NCBI RefSeq assembly: GCF_002929555.1
Contig: NZ_PJJP01000021.1
Location: 1-64,000 of the forward strand
DNA length: 64,000 bases
DNA from: Cryobacterium sp. N22
Lineage (GTDB): Bacteria > Actinomycetota > Actinomycetes > Actinomycetales > Microbacteriaceae
Direction of reading: 5' to 3'
How positions within the stretch are numbered: position 1 is the first letter of the stretch; the number at the start of each line of letters is the position of its first letter. Under the pieces are notes generated by a model. It had not been told where the DNA came from, did no database searches, and saw nothing but the letters and a program-made list of their open reading frames with translations. Positions 35,204 to 45,030 of the stretch are shown here, piece by piece. The position numbers and the translations under genes are program-made.

Positions 35204-36466
35204 ATGGCGGAATCCGGCCGCACCGATCCGGTGACGCCCTCCAGCGTGGGGGCGCTCCGGATCGCGATGATCGGCACCCGGGGGGTCCCGGCCGCGTTCG
35301 GCGGATTCGAAACGGCGGTGGAGGAGGTCGGCCGCCGACTGGTCGATCGTGGGCACGCCGTGACCGTCTACTGCCGCTCCCGCAACTCGGCGCCCGGCCA
35401 CGTCCCCCCGGCCAGCGTCTACCTGGGAATGCGGCTCGTGCAGCTGCCGGCGCTGCGGCTGGGCGCATTCGAAGCGCTGAGTCACACCGCGTTCTCGGTG
35501 GTGCACGCCGCCACCGGAGCGCGCCCGGACGTCGCGTTCGTGTTCAACTCGGCGAACGCACCGTTCGTGCCATTCCTGCGCAAGCGCGGCATCCCGACCA
35601 CCGTGCACGTCGACGGCCTCGAGTGGCAGCGCGAGAAGTGGGGCGGCACGGCACGCCGCTACTACCGCTGGGCCGAGCAACAGGCGGTGCGTTGGGCCGA
35701 CGCCCTCATCGCCGACGCGCCGGGCATCGTCGACTACTACCACGCGGAGTTCGCCATCCCCACAGAGCTGATCGGCTACGGGACCCATCTCCTGCACGAT
35801 TCCCCGTCGACGCGGCTGGCCGAACTGGGCCTTCGACCCCATGGGTATCACCTCGTCGTTTCCCGCTTCGAACCTGAGAACCACGTTGACGTGATCATCG
35901 ACGGCTACCTGCAGAGCAGCGCCACTCTCCCCCTGGTGGTTGTGGGCTCCGCACCGCGTCCAGGCGCACACGCCCGCAAAATCGACGCCCTCGCCCACGA
36001 CCCGCGGGTGCGCTTGCTGGGCAGGCTGTGGGACCAGGACCAACTCGACCAGCTGTATGCCCACTCGGTCAGCTACCTGCACGGCCACTCGGTCGGGGGA
36101 ACGAACCCGTCGCTCCTGCGCGCGATGGGAGCCAGGACCGCCGCAATCGCCTGGGATGTGAGGTTCAACCGTGACGTACTCGGCGTCTACGGAGCGTATT
36201 TCCGGGACGCCCAGACGCTCGCGGTCCTCATCGAGGACGCCGAGCTGAATCCCCACCACACCAAGGAGGTCAGTGAGGCTCTGCAACGTCGCGCCGCCGC
36301 CCTGTACAACTGGGGCCACGTCACGGACAGCTACGAAGATCTCGCCCGTCGCCTCGTCTCCGGGTACAGCACCCAAGGCAAGAGCCCTGGACGCACCGGT
36401 CGCTCCCACCGGAGAGGACGCACCGGTGCGCGGCCGCCGTCCACCGCGGCGCGAGGCGCTCTGTGA
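35204..36466 (+). CDS. DUF1972 glycosyltransferase, WchF-like rhamnosyltransferase
   Basis: A 420-residue GT-B enzyme. The N-terminal DUF1972 has IAMIGTRGVPAAFGGFETAVEEV, and the C-terminal GT4 half has VGSAPRPGAHA, LLGRLWDQDQLDQLYAHS and GHSVGGTNPSLLRAMG. DUF1972 enzymes include beta-1,4-rhamnosyltransferases that often add the second sugar after the priming transferase, which is the gene just before it. The last 45 residues are Arg/Gly-rich and look disordered. The donor is inferred. Confidence 0.87.
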   Translation: MAESGRTDPVTPSSVGALRIAMIGTRGVPAAFGGFETAVEEVGRRLVDRGHAVTVYCRSRNSAPGHVPPASVYLGMRLVQLPALRLGAFEALSHTAFSVVHAATGARPDVAFVFNSANAPFVPFLRKRGIPTTVHVDGLEWQREKWGGTARRYYRWAEQQAVRWADALIADAPGIVDYYHAEFAIPTELIGYGTHLLHDSPSTRLAELGLRPHGYHLVVSRFEPENHVDVIIDGYLQSSATLPLVVVGSAPRPGAHARKIDALAHDPRVRLLGRLWDQDQLDQLYAHSVSYLHGHSVGGTNPSLLRAMGARTAAIAWDVRFNRDVLGVYGAYFRDAQTLAVLIEDAELNPHHTKEVSEALQRRAAALYNWGHVTDSYEDLARRLVSGYSTQGKSPGRTGRSHRRGRTGARPPSTAARGAL

Positions 36467-36490
36467 CCATTCCGGCGGAACGGAGTTCCG

Positions 36491-37441
36491 GTGCAGCTGC
36501 CCGCTGAGCTGGGGATCGTTGTCGTCAACCGCGGCGTCCCCGATCTTCTCGAACTCAATCTGGTGGGAATCGGGCGGCGTGCGCGCGCCGGACGGGTCGT
36601 CGTCGTCGATAATTTCTCCGGGCTCGCCAACCGGGAAGCCACGACCGCATTGTGCGCTCGCGAAGGCTGGACGCTTCTCGCACCAGGGCTCGACCTCGGC
36701 TTCGGAGCCGCGGTCAACGCCGGGGTGCGGCTGCTCCGATCGCACGGCTGTGATCGTCTGTTGATACTCAGCCCCGACGTGCGCATCGACGAGCCGGGCG
36801 TGCTCGCACTGGCCCAGGGCTGCTCAGCAGACCCCCAGCGCATCCTGAGCCCTCGAATCGTCGACCCGGACGGGTCCGTGTGGTTCGGCGGCGGCGCTGT
36901 GGACCTCCGTCGCGGCCGCGCGCGAATGGACGCCGATGCGGACAGTTCCGCTCCAGGGGGCTGGCTCAGCGGGGCGTGCCTGATGGTCCACGCCTCCCTC
37001 TGGGATTGGCTGGACGGATGCGACGAGGGCCACTTCCGCTCGTGGGCGGACGTCGATCTGTCCTGGCGTTGCGTGGCCGCCGGCGGCTCCCTCACCGTGG
37101 TCGGCGACGTCACCGCTGTGCGCAGCGCCGGGTCGTTCCCGGCGGCCGGGGAGGTGTCGCCGCTGGACGTGTACTCCGCCTGCCGGAGCCGGCTGAGCTT
37201 CGCCGCGCGGCATCTCGGCCGTCGCCAGATCGTGAACTGGCTCCTATCCAGCCCGGGGTACGCCGTCAGCATGCTGGGCGGCGGGAGGCACCGCCTCCGG
37301 GCAGGTCAGCCGGGCGCGCTTCTGGTCGCCGCCGTGCGTGGCACCACCGCCGGTGCCCGGTTGGCGCTCCGCACGATCGGCGCCGACGTGGACGGCGCCG
37401 GCCGTGGCCGTGTGCACGCAGAACAGTCGGCTGCCGGGTGA
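36491..37441 (+). CDS. Family 2 glycosyltransferase
   Basis: A 316-residue GT2-like protein: LGIVVVNRGVPDLLELNL, VVVVDNFSG, LGFGAAVNAGVRLL, LLILSPDVRID and a later FRSWADVDLSWR. The DxD-type motif is SPD rather than NPD, as in many rhamnosyltransferase relatives. GTG 36491 is preceded by GGAG. It ends the EPS locus. Confidence 0.8.
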   Translation: MQLPAELGIVVVNRGVPDLLELNLVGIGRRARAGRVVVVDNFSGLANREATTALCAREGWTLLAPGLDLGFGAAVNAGVRLLRSHGCDRLLILSPDVRIDEPGVLALAQGCSADPQRILSPRIVDPDGSVWFGGGAVDLRRGRARMDADADSSAPGGWLSGACLMVHASLWDWLDGCDEGHFRSWADVDLSWRCVAAGGSLTVVGDVTAVRSAGSFPAAGEVSPLDVYSACRSRLSFAARHLGRRQIVNWLLSSPGYAVSMLGGGRHRLRAGQPGALLVAAVRGTTAGARLALRTIGADVDGAGRGRVHAEQSAAG

Positions 37442-37460
37442 CGCCGGTCCTCCGGCCGGG

Positions 37461-38417
37461 CTAGTTCGCGAAGCGGTCGGTGGCGTCGAGCAGCGCGGCG
37501 CGGATGCCGGGCTCCTCGAAGGAATGGCCGGCATCCGGGATCATCTGGAAGTCGGCCTCGGGCCAGGCCTGGTGCAGCGCCCAGGCGGTGAACGCCGGCG
37601 TGCACATGTCGTAGCGGCCCTGCACGATGACTCCGGGGATGTCCTTGAGCTTGGCGGCGTCGCGGAGCAGCTGCTCGGGTTCGAACCAGCCCTTGTTCAT
37701 GAAGTAGTGGTTCTCGATGCGGGCGAACGCCACGGCGAAGGCCGGCTCGGTGAACCGTTCGATGGTCTCCGGCTGCTGCAGCAGGGTGATGGTGGAGGAC
37801 TCCCAGGTGGACCAGGCCACGCCGGCGCGTTCACGCGTCGACTGGTCGGGGTCGTGCAGCAGGCGGCTGTAGGCCTCGATGAGCCGGCCACGTTCGTCGA
37901 CGGGCACCGGCGCGATGAAACCCTCCCACAGGTCGGGGTAGATGGCCGCGGCTCCCCCCTCGTAGAACCAGTCCAGCTCGATCGGGCGCAGGGTGAAGAT
38001 GCCGCGCAGCACGAGTTCGGTGACCTTCTCGGGGTGCGTTTCGGCGTAGGCGAGGCCGAGGGAGCTGCCCCAGGAACCGCCGCAGACCAGCCACCGGTCG
38101 ATGCCGAGGTGCTCGCGGAGACGCTCGATGTCGGCGACCAGGTGCCAGGTGGTGTTGGCCGTCAGGTCGGCATCCGGTGCGCTGGCGTGCGGGGTGCTCT
38201 TGCCGCAGCCGCGCTGGTCGAAGAGCACGATGCGGTACTTCTCGGGGTCGAACACCCGCCGTTGGGTGGCGCTGGAGGCGCCGCCCGGTCCGCCGTGCAG
38301 GTATACGGCCGGCTTGCCGTTCGGGTTGCCGGACACCTCGTAGTAGAGGGTGTGGCCGTCGCCGACCTCGAGCATGCCGGTGTCGTACGGTTCGATCTCG
38401 GGGTAGAACTCTCTCAT
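37461..38417 (-). CDS. pip: Proline iminopeptidase
   Basis: A 318-residue S33 alpha/beta hydrolase. The oxyanion motif is YLHGGPGG, the nucleophile lies in CGGSWGS near residue 113 and the His is in DAGHSF near 300. FDQRGCGKS and NTTWHLVADIERLREHLG are diagnostic for the family, which removes N-terminal proline from peptides. Length matches the family norm of about 315. Stand-alone gene, converging on the EPS locus end. Confidence 0.93.
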   Translation of the reverse strand: MREFYPEIEPYDTGMLEVGDGHTLYYEVSGNPNGKPAVYLHGGPGGASSATQRRVFDPEKYRIVLFDQRGCGKSTPHASAPDADLTANTTWHLVADIERLREHLGIDRWLVCGGSWGSSLGLAYAETHPEKVTELVLRGIFTLRPIELDWFYEGGAAAIYPDLWEGFIAPVPVDERGRLIEAYSRLLHDPDQSTRERAGVAWSTWESSTITLLQQPETIERFTEPAFAVAFARIENHYFMNKGWFEPEQLLRDAAKLKDIPGVIVQGRYDMCTPAFTAWALHQAWPEADFQMIPDAGHSFEEPGIRAALLDATDRFAN

Positions 38418-38448
38418 ACCTCGAGCCTACGGCCCGGGCCGCAGGCTC

Positions 38449-38477
38449 GCGGCGCACCCCTCGCCGGGGTGCGCCGC
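38449..38477 (-). terminator. Perfect 12-bp inverted repeat after the ABC exporter operon
   Basis: GCGGCGCACCCC (38449-38460) and GGGGTGCGCCGC (38466-38477) with a 5-base loop follow the permease stop. There is no T run; termination is inferred from position and stem strength. Confidence 0.6.
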
Positions 38478-38493
38478 AGGAAGCCGTCGTGCC

Positions 38494-39321
38494 TCAGGCG
38501 TCCCGGCGCTTGAGCAGCACCGCGGCGCCGGCCAGCGAGACGGCCACCCAGCCCAGCACGATGAGGATGTTCTGCCAGGTCTCAAAAGAGGCGCTGGTGA
38601 AGCCGTTGAGCCCGAAGAAGGCCAGGCCGGCGTTGGAGATCAGGTACGGGAGCAGGTCGGCCAGCCACTGGGCCGGGATCATCGACAGCACGATCGGCAG
38701 CAGCAACAGGATGCCGAGGGAAGCGGCGATGCCGCCGGCGCTGCTGCGGAGCATGGCGCCGACGCCCAGGGCGAAGACGGCGACCAAGGCGAGGTATAAC
38801 GCCCCGCCGAGCAACGGGAGCAGCAGGTCGGGGTTGGCCAGGCTGGCCGTGATGCCCTTGCCGGCGAGGAAGGGCACGGCCATGAGGTAGGACCCGACGG
38901 TGCTGATCAGGCCGACCACGAAGGTGCAGAGGAAGAGCACCACGGCCTTGGCCGCCAACATCGGCAGGCGCCGGGGAACGGCGGTGATGCTGGACCGGAT
39001 CATGCCGGTGCTGTATTCGCCGCTGACCGCGAGCACGCCGAGGACCGCGACGACGAGCTGGCCGAAGAAGACGCCGAAGATCGCGGGCTGGGAGAGGAAC
39101 GTGGCCTGTTCGGCGGCGCTGATCTCCCGGCCGCCGAGGTCGAGGGCAGCCGACATGAGAGCCGACATGCCGAGTGAGATCACGATGACGGTGGCGTACG
39201 ACCAGATGGTGGAGCGCACCGTGCGGAGCTTGATCCACTCCGAGCGCAGTTCACCACCGAAACTGAGGCCGGAGCCTGAGGGGACGAAGGCGCGGACGGG
39301 GGCCGGGGCAATCGTGGTCAT
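38494..39321 (-). CDS. ABC-2 type transporter permease
   Basis: A 275-residue membrane protein with six predicted TM helices, an N-terminal cytoplasmic stretch ELRSEWIKLRTVRSTIWSY and SGEYSTGMIRSSITAVPRR typical of ABC-2 permeases. It pairs with the ATPase just upstream (ATGA overlap 39318-39321). The substrate is unknown; such pairs often export antibiotics or lipids. Confidence 0.88.
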   Translation of the reverse strand: MTTIAPAPVRAFVPSGSGLSFGGELRSEWIKLRTVRSTIWSYATVIVISLGMSALMSAALDLGGREISAAEQATFLSQPAIFGVFFGQLVVAVLGVLAVSGEYSTGMIRSSITAVPRRLPMLAAKAVVLFLCTFVVGLISTVGSYLMAVPFLAGKGITASLANPDLLLPLLGGALYLALVAVFALGVGAMLRSSAGGIAASLGILLLLPIVLSMIPAQWLADLLPYLISNAGLAFFGLNGFTSASFETWQNILIVLGWVAVSLAGAAVLLKRRDA

Positions 39322-40280
39322 CGGACACTCTCCTGCAGGTCGGCGGCCGAGTGCTCGGCGGCGGGGTCATCGGGTGTGCCGCCGGTGCGGTACTCGACAT
39401 CGTTCTGGGTGAGGGCCATGTACGCCTCTTCGAGGGATGCGCTGACCGGCGTCAGTTCGTGCAGGGCGATGCCGGCACGGGCGGCCTGGTTGCCGATGTC
39501 GGCGGCGGTGACGCCGACGATCTCGAGCAGGTCGGCCTCGGTGCGGGTGACGGTGATGTCGGCGCTCTGGAACAGGGCGGCGAGTTCCGGGGCGTACGGG
39601 GTGCGCACCCGCACTGTCTTGCGGGTGGCGGCGCCGATCAACTCGGCCACCGGGGCGTCAGCGATGACCCGGCCGCGACCGAGCACGATGAGGTGGTCCG
39701 CGGTGACGGCCATCTCGCTCATCAGGTGGGAGGAAAGCAGGATGGTGCGGCCCTCCGCGGCGAGGTGGCGCACCAGGTGGCGCACCCATTGCACGCCCTC
39801 GGGGTCGAGCCCGTTGACCGGTTCGTCGAGGATCAGCGTGGCCGGGTCGCCGAGCAGGGCCGCGGCGATGCCGAGCCGTTGGCCCATGCCGAGCGAGAAA
39901 CCGCCGACGCGTTTGCGGGCGACCGAGTCGAGTCCGGTGAGTTCGATGACCTCCTTGACCCGGCTGGCCGGGATGGAGTGGGTCGCAGCCATGGCGAGCA
40001 GGTGATTGTAAGCGCTGCGTCCGGTGTGGATGGCCTTGGCGTCGAGCAGCACACCCACTTCACGCAGGGGCGCCTTGTGCTCGCGGTACTGCTTGCCGTT
40101 GACGGTGACCGAGCCGTGGGTGGGCCGGTCCAGGCCCACGATCATGCGCATGGTGGTGGACTTGCCGGCCCCGTTCGGGCCCAGGAACCCGGTCACCCGG
40201 CCGGGCTGCACTGTGAAGTCGACGGCGTCGACCGCGGTCTTGCTTCCGTAGCGTTTGGTCAGGGACTGTGCCTGAATCAT
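39318..40280 (-). CDS. ABC transporter ATP-binding protein
   Basis: A 320-residue ATPase: Walker A GPNGAGKST, signature FSLGMGQRLGIAAALL, Walker B LILDEPVNGLDPEG and H-loop SSHLMSE. It belongs to the CcmA/BcrA-like DrrA subgroup. The signature SLGMGQR is the variant usual for this group. The ATG follows GAGGAACCGG. It forms an exporter with the permease at 38494. Confidence 0.92.
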   Translation of the reverse strand: MIQAQSLTKRYGSKTAVDAVDFTVQPGRVTGFLGPNGAGKSTTMRMIVGLDRPTHGSVTVNGKQYREHKAPLREVGVLLDAKAIHTGRSAYNHLLAMAATHSIPASRVKEVIELTGLDSVARKRVGGFSLGMGQRLGIAAALLGDPATLILDEPVNGLDPEGVQWVRHLVRHLAAEGRTILLSSHLMSEMAVTADHLIVLGRGRVIADAPVAELIGAATRKTVRVRTPYAPELAALFQSADITVTRTEADLLEIVGVTAADIGNQAARAGIALHELTPVSASLEEAYMALTQNDVEYRTGGTPDDPAAEHSAADLQESVR

Positions 40281-40444
40281 CCGGTTCCTCTTCCGTCGGC
40301 GGCGGGGACGGAACGCATGCCGCGTCGACCCCACAGACGAGAGTATGGCTCCGGACCGGGCGCCCGCATCCGTCGAGCGGATGGTTAGCGGCGGCCGTCC
40401 CTCATCCTGCCGTCTGACCCTCCCCCGGTCCGGGTGCGGTGAGC

Positions 40445-40475
40445 ATAACTCCTGCGATTTTCCAGCAGGAGTCAT
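40445..40475. other. Inverted repeat between the ABC exporter and acyl-CoA oxidase genes
   Basis: ACTCCTGC (40448-40455) and GCAGGAGT (40465-40472) with a 9-base loop, extendable to CAT/ATG outside one mismatch. It is 76 bp past the acyl-CoA oxidase stop and about 165 bp before the ABC start, so it may be a terminator or an operator. Confidence 0.45.
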
Positions 40476-40547
40476 GCACCCCGCACTCGAGGTGGGGTAG
40501 CGGCCGGTGGACCGGGTCAGGGGCGGGAGGGGCGGGGACGGCGGCGG

Positions 40548-42647
40548 TCAGGAGCGGCGGACTGGCTTTTCGGGGACGGGGGCGGTGCCGGCGGCGCGCT
40601 GCGCGCGGTAGTACGCGCGCGCCTCAACCTGACGCTCGCGTTCGGCCCCGCTGGCGATCGGTGCCCGCAGGTGTTCGGGGGCATAGCCGAACGCGTCGAC
40701 GAGGTCGAGTGCGTGCGGGCGCAGCCGGGCGATGATGCGGTCGATGTACGCGGTGACCGCCTGCGCCCGTTTGCCGGACAGTCGCCCGTTGATGAGGTAC
40801 CAGGCCGCGTGCTCCTCGATGAGGCGCAACCCGAACAGGTCGCGCAGCCAGGTGAGCACCTGCCGGGTGCCCGCGTGGGTGGTGGTTTCGACCGCGCGGG
40901 TGAACGCCTCCCACTGGAGCAGCTCCGCATGGGCGCGGGCCGCCTCGATCAGTTCGTTCTGGTGGGAATTGAAGAGGTCTGCCGCCTCCTTCTTGGGCAG
41001 CTTGCTGGCGTTGCGCAATGACTGGGCGATGCCGGCGATCATGGTCTCGACCCTGTCGGTGAGCAGGGCCCGCTGGGTGCCGGTCTCCCGCAGCTGGCCG
41101 ACGCTTCGCGCCGTGGATCCGAAGTCGGCGACGGACTGGCCCAGCGTGCGCAGGCCCGTTCCGTGGTACGCGCGTCCCGCGGTCTGTTGCACCACGTAGC
41201 GGGCCATCGCACCGGCATCCGCACCGGCGAACTTGCGGTTGTAGTCGGTGAGCAGACGCTTGGCCACCAGCTGCAGCAACACGTTGTTGTCACCCTCGAA
41301 GGTGGCGTACACGTCGAGGTCGGCGCGCAACCCGACGAAGCGGTTCTCGGCGAGGAACCCGGCGCCGCCGCAGGCCTCCCTGGCCTCCTGGAGGGTGTCC
41401 AGGGCGTTCCAAGTGGACAGTGGCTTGAGGGCAGCGGCGAGGGTTTCCAGGTCTTGCCTGTCAACATCTGTGGCCGCGGCGCCGCTGAAGACCTGGTCGA
41501 ACTTGACCAGGAACTCGTCGTGCGCGAAGGTCTGCGCGTAGACAGTGGCCAGGCGCGGGATGAGGCGACGTTGGTGCCGCTGGTAGTCGAGGATGACCTC
41601 TTCGTCGGTGTCGCTGCCGGCGGTGAACTGGCGGCGCTCGCTGCCGTAACGGATGGCGATGGTCAGCGCCAGCGCGGACGCCTGGGTGGCGGCGCCGTCG
41701 AGGGAGACCCGGCCCTGCACGAGGGTGCCGAGCATGGTGAAGAACCGCCGGCCGGGGCTGCCGATCGGGCTGCTGTAGCTGCCGTCGGCGGCGACGTCGC
41801 CGTACCGGTTGAGCAGGTTGGTGCGCGGGATGCGCACCTGGTCGAAGTGCAGCCGGCCGTTGTCGATGCCGTTCAGGCCGCCCTTGAGGCCGTCGTCCTC
41901 ACCGCCGATGCCGGGCAGGAACGCGCCCGTGTCATCGCGGAGCGGCACGTAGAAGGCGTGCACGCCGTGGTTGACGCCGAGGCTGATCAGCTGCGCGAAG
42001 ACCACGGCGGCGGTGCCGTCGATGGCGGCGTTGCCGAGGTAGTCCTTCCAGGCGGCGCGGAACGGGGTGTGCACGACGAACTCGCCGGTGGCCACGTCGA
42101 AGGTGGCGGTGGTGCCGATGGCGGCGACATCCGACCCGTGGCCGGTCTCGGTCATCGCGAAGACGCCGGGCACGGCGAGGGTCATGATGTCGGGCAGCCA
42201 GGTTTCGTGGTGCACGGTGGTGCCCAGGTGCAGCACCGCGGCGCCGAACAGCCCCCACTGCACGCCGGCCTTGATCTGCAGGCTCGGGTCGGCGGTGACG
42301 AGTTCCTCGAACCCGGCGATGTTGCCGCCGTGGTCATCGGAACCGCCGATCGAGCTGGGGAAGGCCCGGTGCACGTGGCCGTTGTCGGCGAGGATCTTGA
42401 GCTGGCCGAGCACGCGGAGGCGGTGGTCCGCCATGGACTGCCCCTCGATGCGCTGCAGGTCCGGGCGGGCGGTGAGTTCCCGGGCCTTCACCCGCACATC
42501 GGCCCAGGTACCGAGCAGGGTGCGCGACAGGGCAGGCAGGTCGATGCGCGGGGCCAGCGGGTCGCCGGCGACCCTGACTGGCCCGGTGTCGGTGCCGACC
42601 GCGTCGGGCCGGGCGGGAGTGGGGCGCTGGGCAGTGTCAACCATCAT
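40548..42647 (-). CDS. Acyl-CoA oxidase / acyl-CoA dehydrogenase family protein
   Basis: A 699-residue flavoprotein of the acyl-CoA oxidase type. Visible blocks are GVFAMTETGHGSDVAAIGTTATF near residue 165, HAFYVPLRDDTG, RRFFTMLGTLVQGRVSLDG, CGGAGFLAENR near 435 and the FEGDNNVLLQLVAKRLL stretch. The length fits acyl-CoA oxidases (about 650-700) rather than short dehydrogenases (about 380). It catalyses the first step of fatty acid beta-oxidation with O2 as acceptor. ATG 42647 follows AGGA; the upstream in-frame ATG at 42686 lacks a site. Confidence 0.88.
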   Translation of the reverse strand: MMVDTAQRPTPARPDAVGTDTGPVRVAGDPLAPRIDLPALSRTLLGTWADVRVKARELTARPDLQRIEGQSMADHRLRVLGQLKILADNGHVHRAFPSSIGGSDDHGGNIAGFEELVTADPSLQIKAGVQWGLFGAAVLHLGTTVHHETWLPDIMTLAVPGVFAMTETGHGSDVAAIGTTATFDVATGEFVVHTPFRAAWKDYLGNAAIDGTAAVVFAQLISLGVNHGVHAFYVPLRDDTGAFLPGIGGEDDGLKGGLNGIDNGRLHFDQVRIPRTNLLNRYGDVAADGSYSSPIGSPGRRFFTMLGTLVQGRVSLDGAATQASALALTIAIRYGSERRQFTAGSDTDEEVILDYQRHQRRLIPRLATVYAQTFAHDEFLVKFDQVFSGAAATDVDRQDLETLAAALKPLSTWNALDTLQEAREACGGAGFLAENRFVGLRADLDVYATFEGDNNVLLQLVAKRLLTDYNRKFAGADAGAMARYVVQQTAGRAYHGTGLRTLGQSVADFGSTARSVGQLRETGTQRALLTDRVETMIAGIAQSLRNASKLPKKEAADLFNSHQNELIEAARAHAELLQWEAFTRAVETTTHAGTRQVLTWLRDLFGLRLIEEHAAWYLINGRLSGKRAQAVTAYIDRIIARLRPHALDLVDAFGYAPEHLRAPIASGAERERQVEARAYYRAQRAAGTAPVPEKPVRRS

Positions 42648-42858
42648 TGGTCCTAACGTCGGCGCGAGTGTCGAGTGTTCGACCACGTTAGATCGGGGGC
42701 GCCGAGCGGGGAAATAGTGCGTGACGGGGCTACAAAGAAGTGCGCTGGCCCCCGCGCTCGGACTGTAGCTCTTCTACAACAAGGGGCCGCCGCAACCTAC
42801 CAAGGCCGACAAAAGGGGGCGCCGGATACGCTCCGCCGCCTCGTCTTGCCGGAGCGGG

Positions 42859-44889
42859 TCAGGCGTTCGCGGCGACGACCTCGAGCAGGGCCTCGCCGTA
42901 GGATTCGAGCTTCTTGGCGCCGACGCCGGTGATGCCGTCCAGGTCGGCCAGCGTGCGCGGCTTCGCCGCCGCGACGGCCACCAGGGTGGCATCGCCGAAG
43001 ACCACGTAGGCGGGAACGCCCTGCTCCCTGGAGGTGGTGCTGCGCCAGGCGCGCAGGGCTTGGAACAGCGCCTCCTGCTCGGTGCTGAGCTCGGCGAGGC
43101 CGGCCTTGGCGGTGGCCGCGCGGGCGGCGGGGGTGCGCTTCACGGGCTTGTCGGGTTCGCTGCGCAGCTGCACGGTGCGGTTGCCGGCGAGCACCTCGGC
43201 GGCGGCCTCGGTGAGGATCAGGGTGCCGTATTCGCCGGAGGTGGCGATGAAGCCCTGGGCGAGCAGCTGCCGCACGACGCCGCGCCACTGCTGGTCGGTG
43301 AGGTCGGCGCCGATGCCCCAGGTGGCCAGCTGGTCGTGGCTGTGCTGGGTGGTGCGCGGGGTGGTCTTGCCGCGCAGGATGTCGACGAGCTGGCCGGCGC
43401 CGAACCGCTGGTTGCGCTCGCGCAGCAGGCGCACGATCGTGGAGAGCAGCTTCTGGGCCGGCACGGTGCCGTCCCAGGCCTCCGGCGGCGTGAGACAGGT
43501 GTCGCAGTTGCCGCAGGGTTCGCTGGCCTGGCCGAAGTATCGCAGCAGGTTGACCCGTCGGCAGTGCACGGTCTCGCAGAGTGCGAGCATGGCGTCCAGG
43601 TGCGCACTCATCTTGCGGCGGTGGGCGAGGTCCCCTGGCGACTCGTCGATCATGCGGCGCTGCTGCACCACGTCCTGCAGGCCGTAGGCGAGCCAGCCCG
43701 TGGATGGCAGGCCGTCGCGGCCGGCCCGGCCGGTTTCCTGGTAGTACCCCTCGACGGACTTGGGCAGGTCGATGTGCGCGACGAAGCGCACATCCGGCTT
43801 GTCGATGCCCATGCCGAACGCGATCGTGGCCACGATGATGACGCCCTCTTCGCGGAGGAACCTGGACTGGGTGCGGGCGCGCAGGCCCTGGTCGAGGCCG
43901 GCGTGGTACGGGTAGGCGTTGAGGCCGTTGGCGCGCAGGAACTCGGCGGTCTGCTCGACCGTCTTGCGGCTGAGGGCGTAGACGATGCCCGCGTCGGTGG
44001 GGTGCTCGGTCTTGATGAAGCTGAGCAGCTGCTTGCGCGGCTCGTTCTTACCCACGATGCGGTACTGGATGTTGGGCCGGTCGAAGCTGGCGACGAAGTG
44101 CTGCGCCTGACCCATCTGCAGGCGCTCGGTGAGCTCCTTGTGAGTGGCGTCGGTGGCCGTGGCGGTGAGCGCGATGCGCGGCACGTCGGGCCAGCGGTCC
44201 GCGAGCTCGGACAGCGCGAGGTAGTCCGGGCGGAAGTCGTGCCCCCACTGGGACACACAGTGCGCCTCGTCGATGGCGAACAGCGCGATGGTGCCGCGGT
44301 CGAGGAACCGTTTGGTGGCCTCGTTGCTCAAACGCTCGGGGGCGACGTAGAGCAGGTCGAGGTTGCCGGCGAGGTAGTCGCGTTCGACCTGGCTGCGGGC
44401 GGCGGAGTCCTGGCTGGAGTTGAGGAACGCGGCGCGCACGCCGACGAGGGTGAGCGCATCCACCTGGTCTTGCATGAGCGCGATCAGCGGCGAGATGACG
44501 ATGCCGGTGCCCTCACGCACGAGCGACGGGATCTGGTAGCAGAGGCTCTTGCCGCCACCGGTGGGCATCAGCACGACGGCGTCGCCACCCCCGATGAGCT
44601 GGTCGATGATCTGGGCCTGCTCGCCGCGGAAGGAGTCGTAGCCGAAGACCGTGTGCAGCGCTTCGGCGGCGGTCGCGAACTTGGCGGTGGCACGCTTGGG
44701 CGGCGGCGGGGCGAGCAGCGTCGCGCCGCCCGCTGGGGCGCCGAAATCGACGGGGCCGGAGCCGGCGGGGCCCGGTGCGGGCATGGCAAAGCCACCCTGA
44801 CCGTGGTGGTCTGGGGGCGGTGGGGCATCGAAGTCGTCCGGTGGCTCGAACTCGTCAGGATCCCACGGTATCTCGGCGTTCCAACTCAC
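42859..44889 (-). CDS. recQ: RecQ-family ATP-dependent DNA helicase
   Basis: A 676-residue helicase with a proline-rich N-terminal extension of about 65 residues. Motif I is MPTGGGKS, motif II is [17 protein letters not shown], motif III is TATA and motif VI is [10 protein letters not shown]. The zinc-binding cysteines of the RecQ-C domain are in [12 protein letters not shown] and CGNCDTC, and an HRDC domain lies at the C-terminus (about 600-676). It acts in recombination repair and fork restart. The DNA between its 3' end and 42647 holds no recognised feature. Confidence 0.95.
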   Translation of the reverse strand: MSWNAEIPWDPDEFEPPDDFDAPPPPDHHGQGGFAMPAPGPAGSGPVDFGAPAGGATLLAPPPPKRATAKFATAAEALHTVFGYDSFRGEQAQIIDQLIGGGDAVVLMPTGGGKSLCYQIPSLVREGTGIVISPLIALMQDQVDALTLVGVRAAFLNSSQDSAARSQVERDYLAGNLDLLYVAPERLSNEATKRFLDRGTIALFAIDEAHCVSQWGHDFRPDYLALSELADRWPDVPRIALTATATDATHKELTERLQMGQAQHFVASFDRPNIQYRIVGKNEPRKQLLSFIKTEHPTDAGIVYALSRKTVEQTAEFLRANGLNAYPYHAGLDQGLRARTQSRFLREEGVIIVATIAFGMGIDKPDVRFVAHIDLPKSVEGYYQETGRAGRDGLPSTGWLAYGLQDVVQQRRMIDESPGDLAHRRKMSAHLDAMLALCETVHCRRVNLLRYFGQASEPCGNCDTCLTPPEAWDGTVPAQKLLSTIVRLLRERNQRFGAGQLVDILRGKTTPRTTQHSHDQLATWGIGADLTDQQWRGVVRQLLAQGFIATSGEYGTLILTEAAAEVLAGNRTVQLRSEPDKPVKRTPAARAATAKAGLAELSTEQEALFQALRAWRSTTSREQGVPAYVVFGDATLVAVAAAKPRTLADLDGITGVGAKKLESYGEALLEVVAANA

Positions 44890-44953
44890 CCGCCAACTCT
44901 ACCCGCGCCCACCGACGCCACCGGCCGGCGTGTGCGGAACCGCTGACCCGGCT

Positions 44954-45014
44954 CGCGAGAGCGGTGCTGTGGTTGCTTCGCGGGACCTGAGGCAACCGTT
45001 ACACCGCTCTCGCG
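44954..45014 (-). terminator. Long nested inverted repeat after copC
   Basis: CGCGAGAGCGGTG (44954-44966) and CACCGCTCTCGCG (45002-45014) are perfect 13-bp arms, with an inner GGTTGC/GCAACC pair (44971-44976, 44992-44997). It lies between the copC stop and the recQ start, so it may terminate copC and also affect recQ. There is no T run. Confidence 0.5.
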
Positions 45015-45030
45015 GTCGTGATCGGCGGTA

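Noticed and set aside
41163..42656. Long plus-strand open frame opposite the acyl-CoA oxidase
   Set aside because: Antisense shadow with no domain; the minus strand is a complete enzyme.
43060..44946. Long plus-strand open frame opposite recQ
   Set aside because: Shadow of a clear RecQ; Gly/Val-rich with no recognisable domain.
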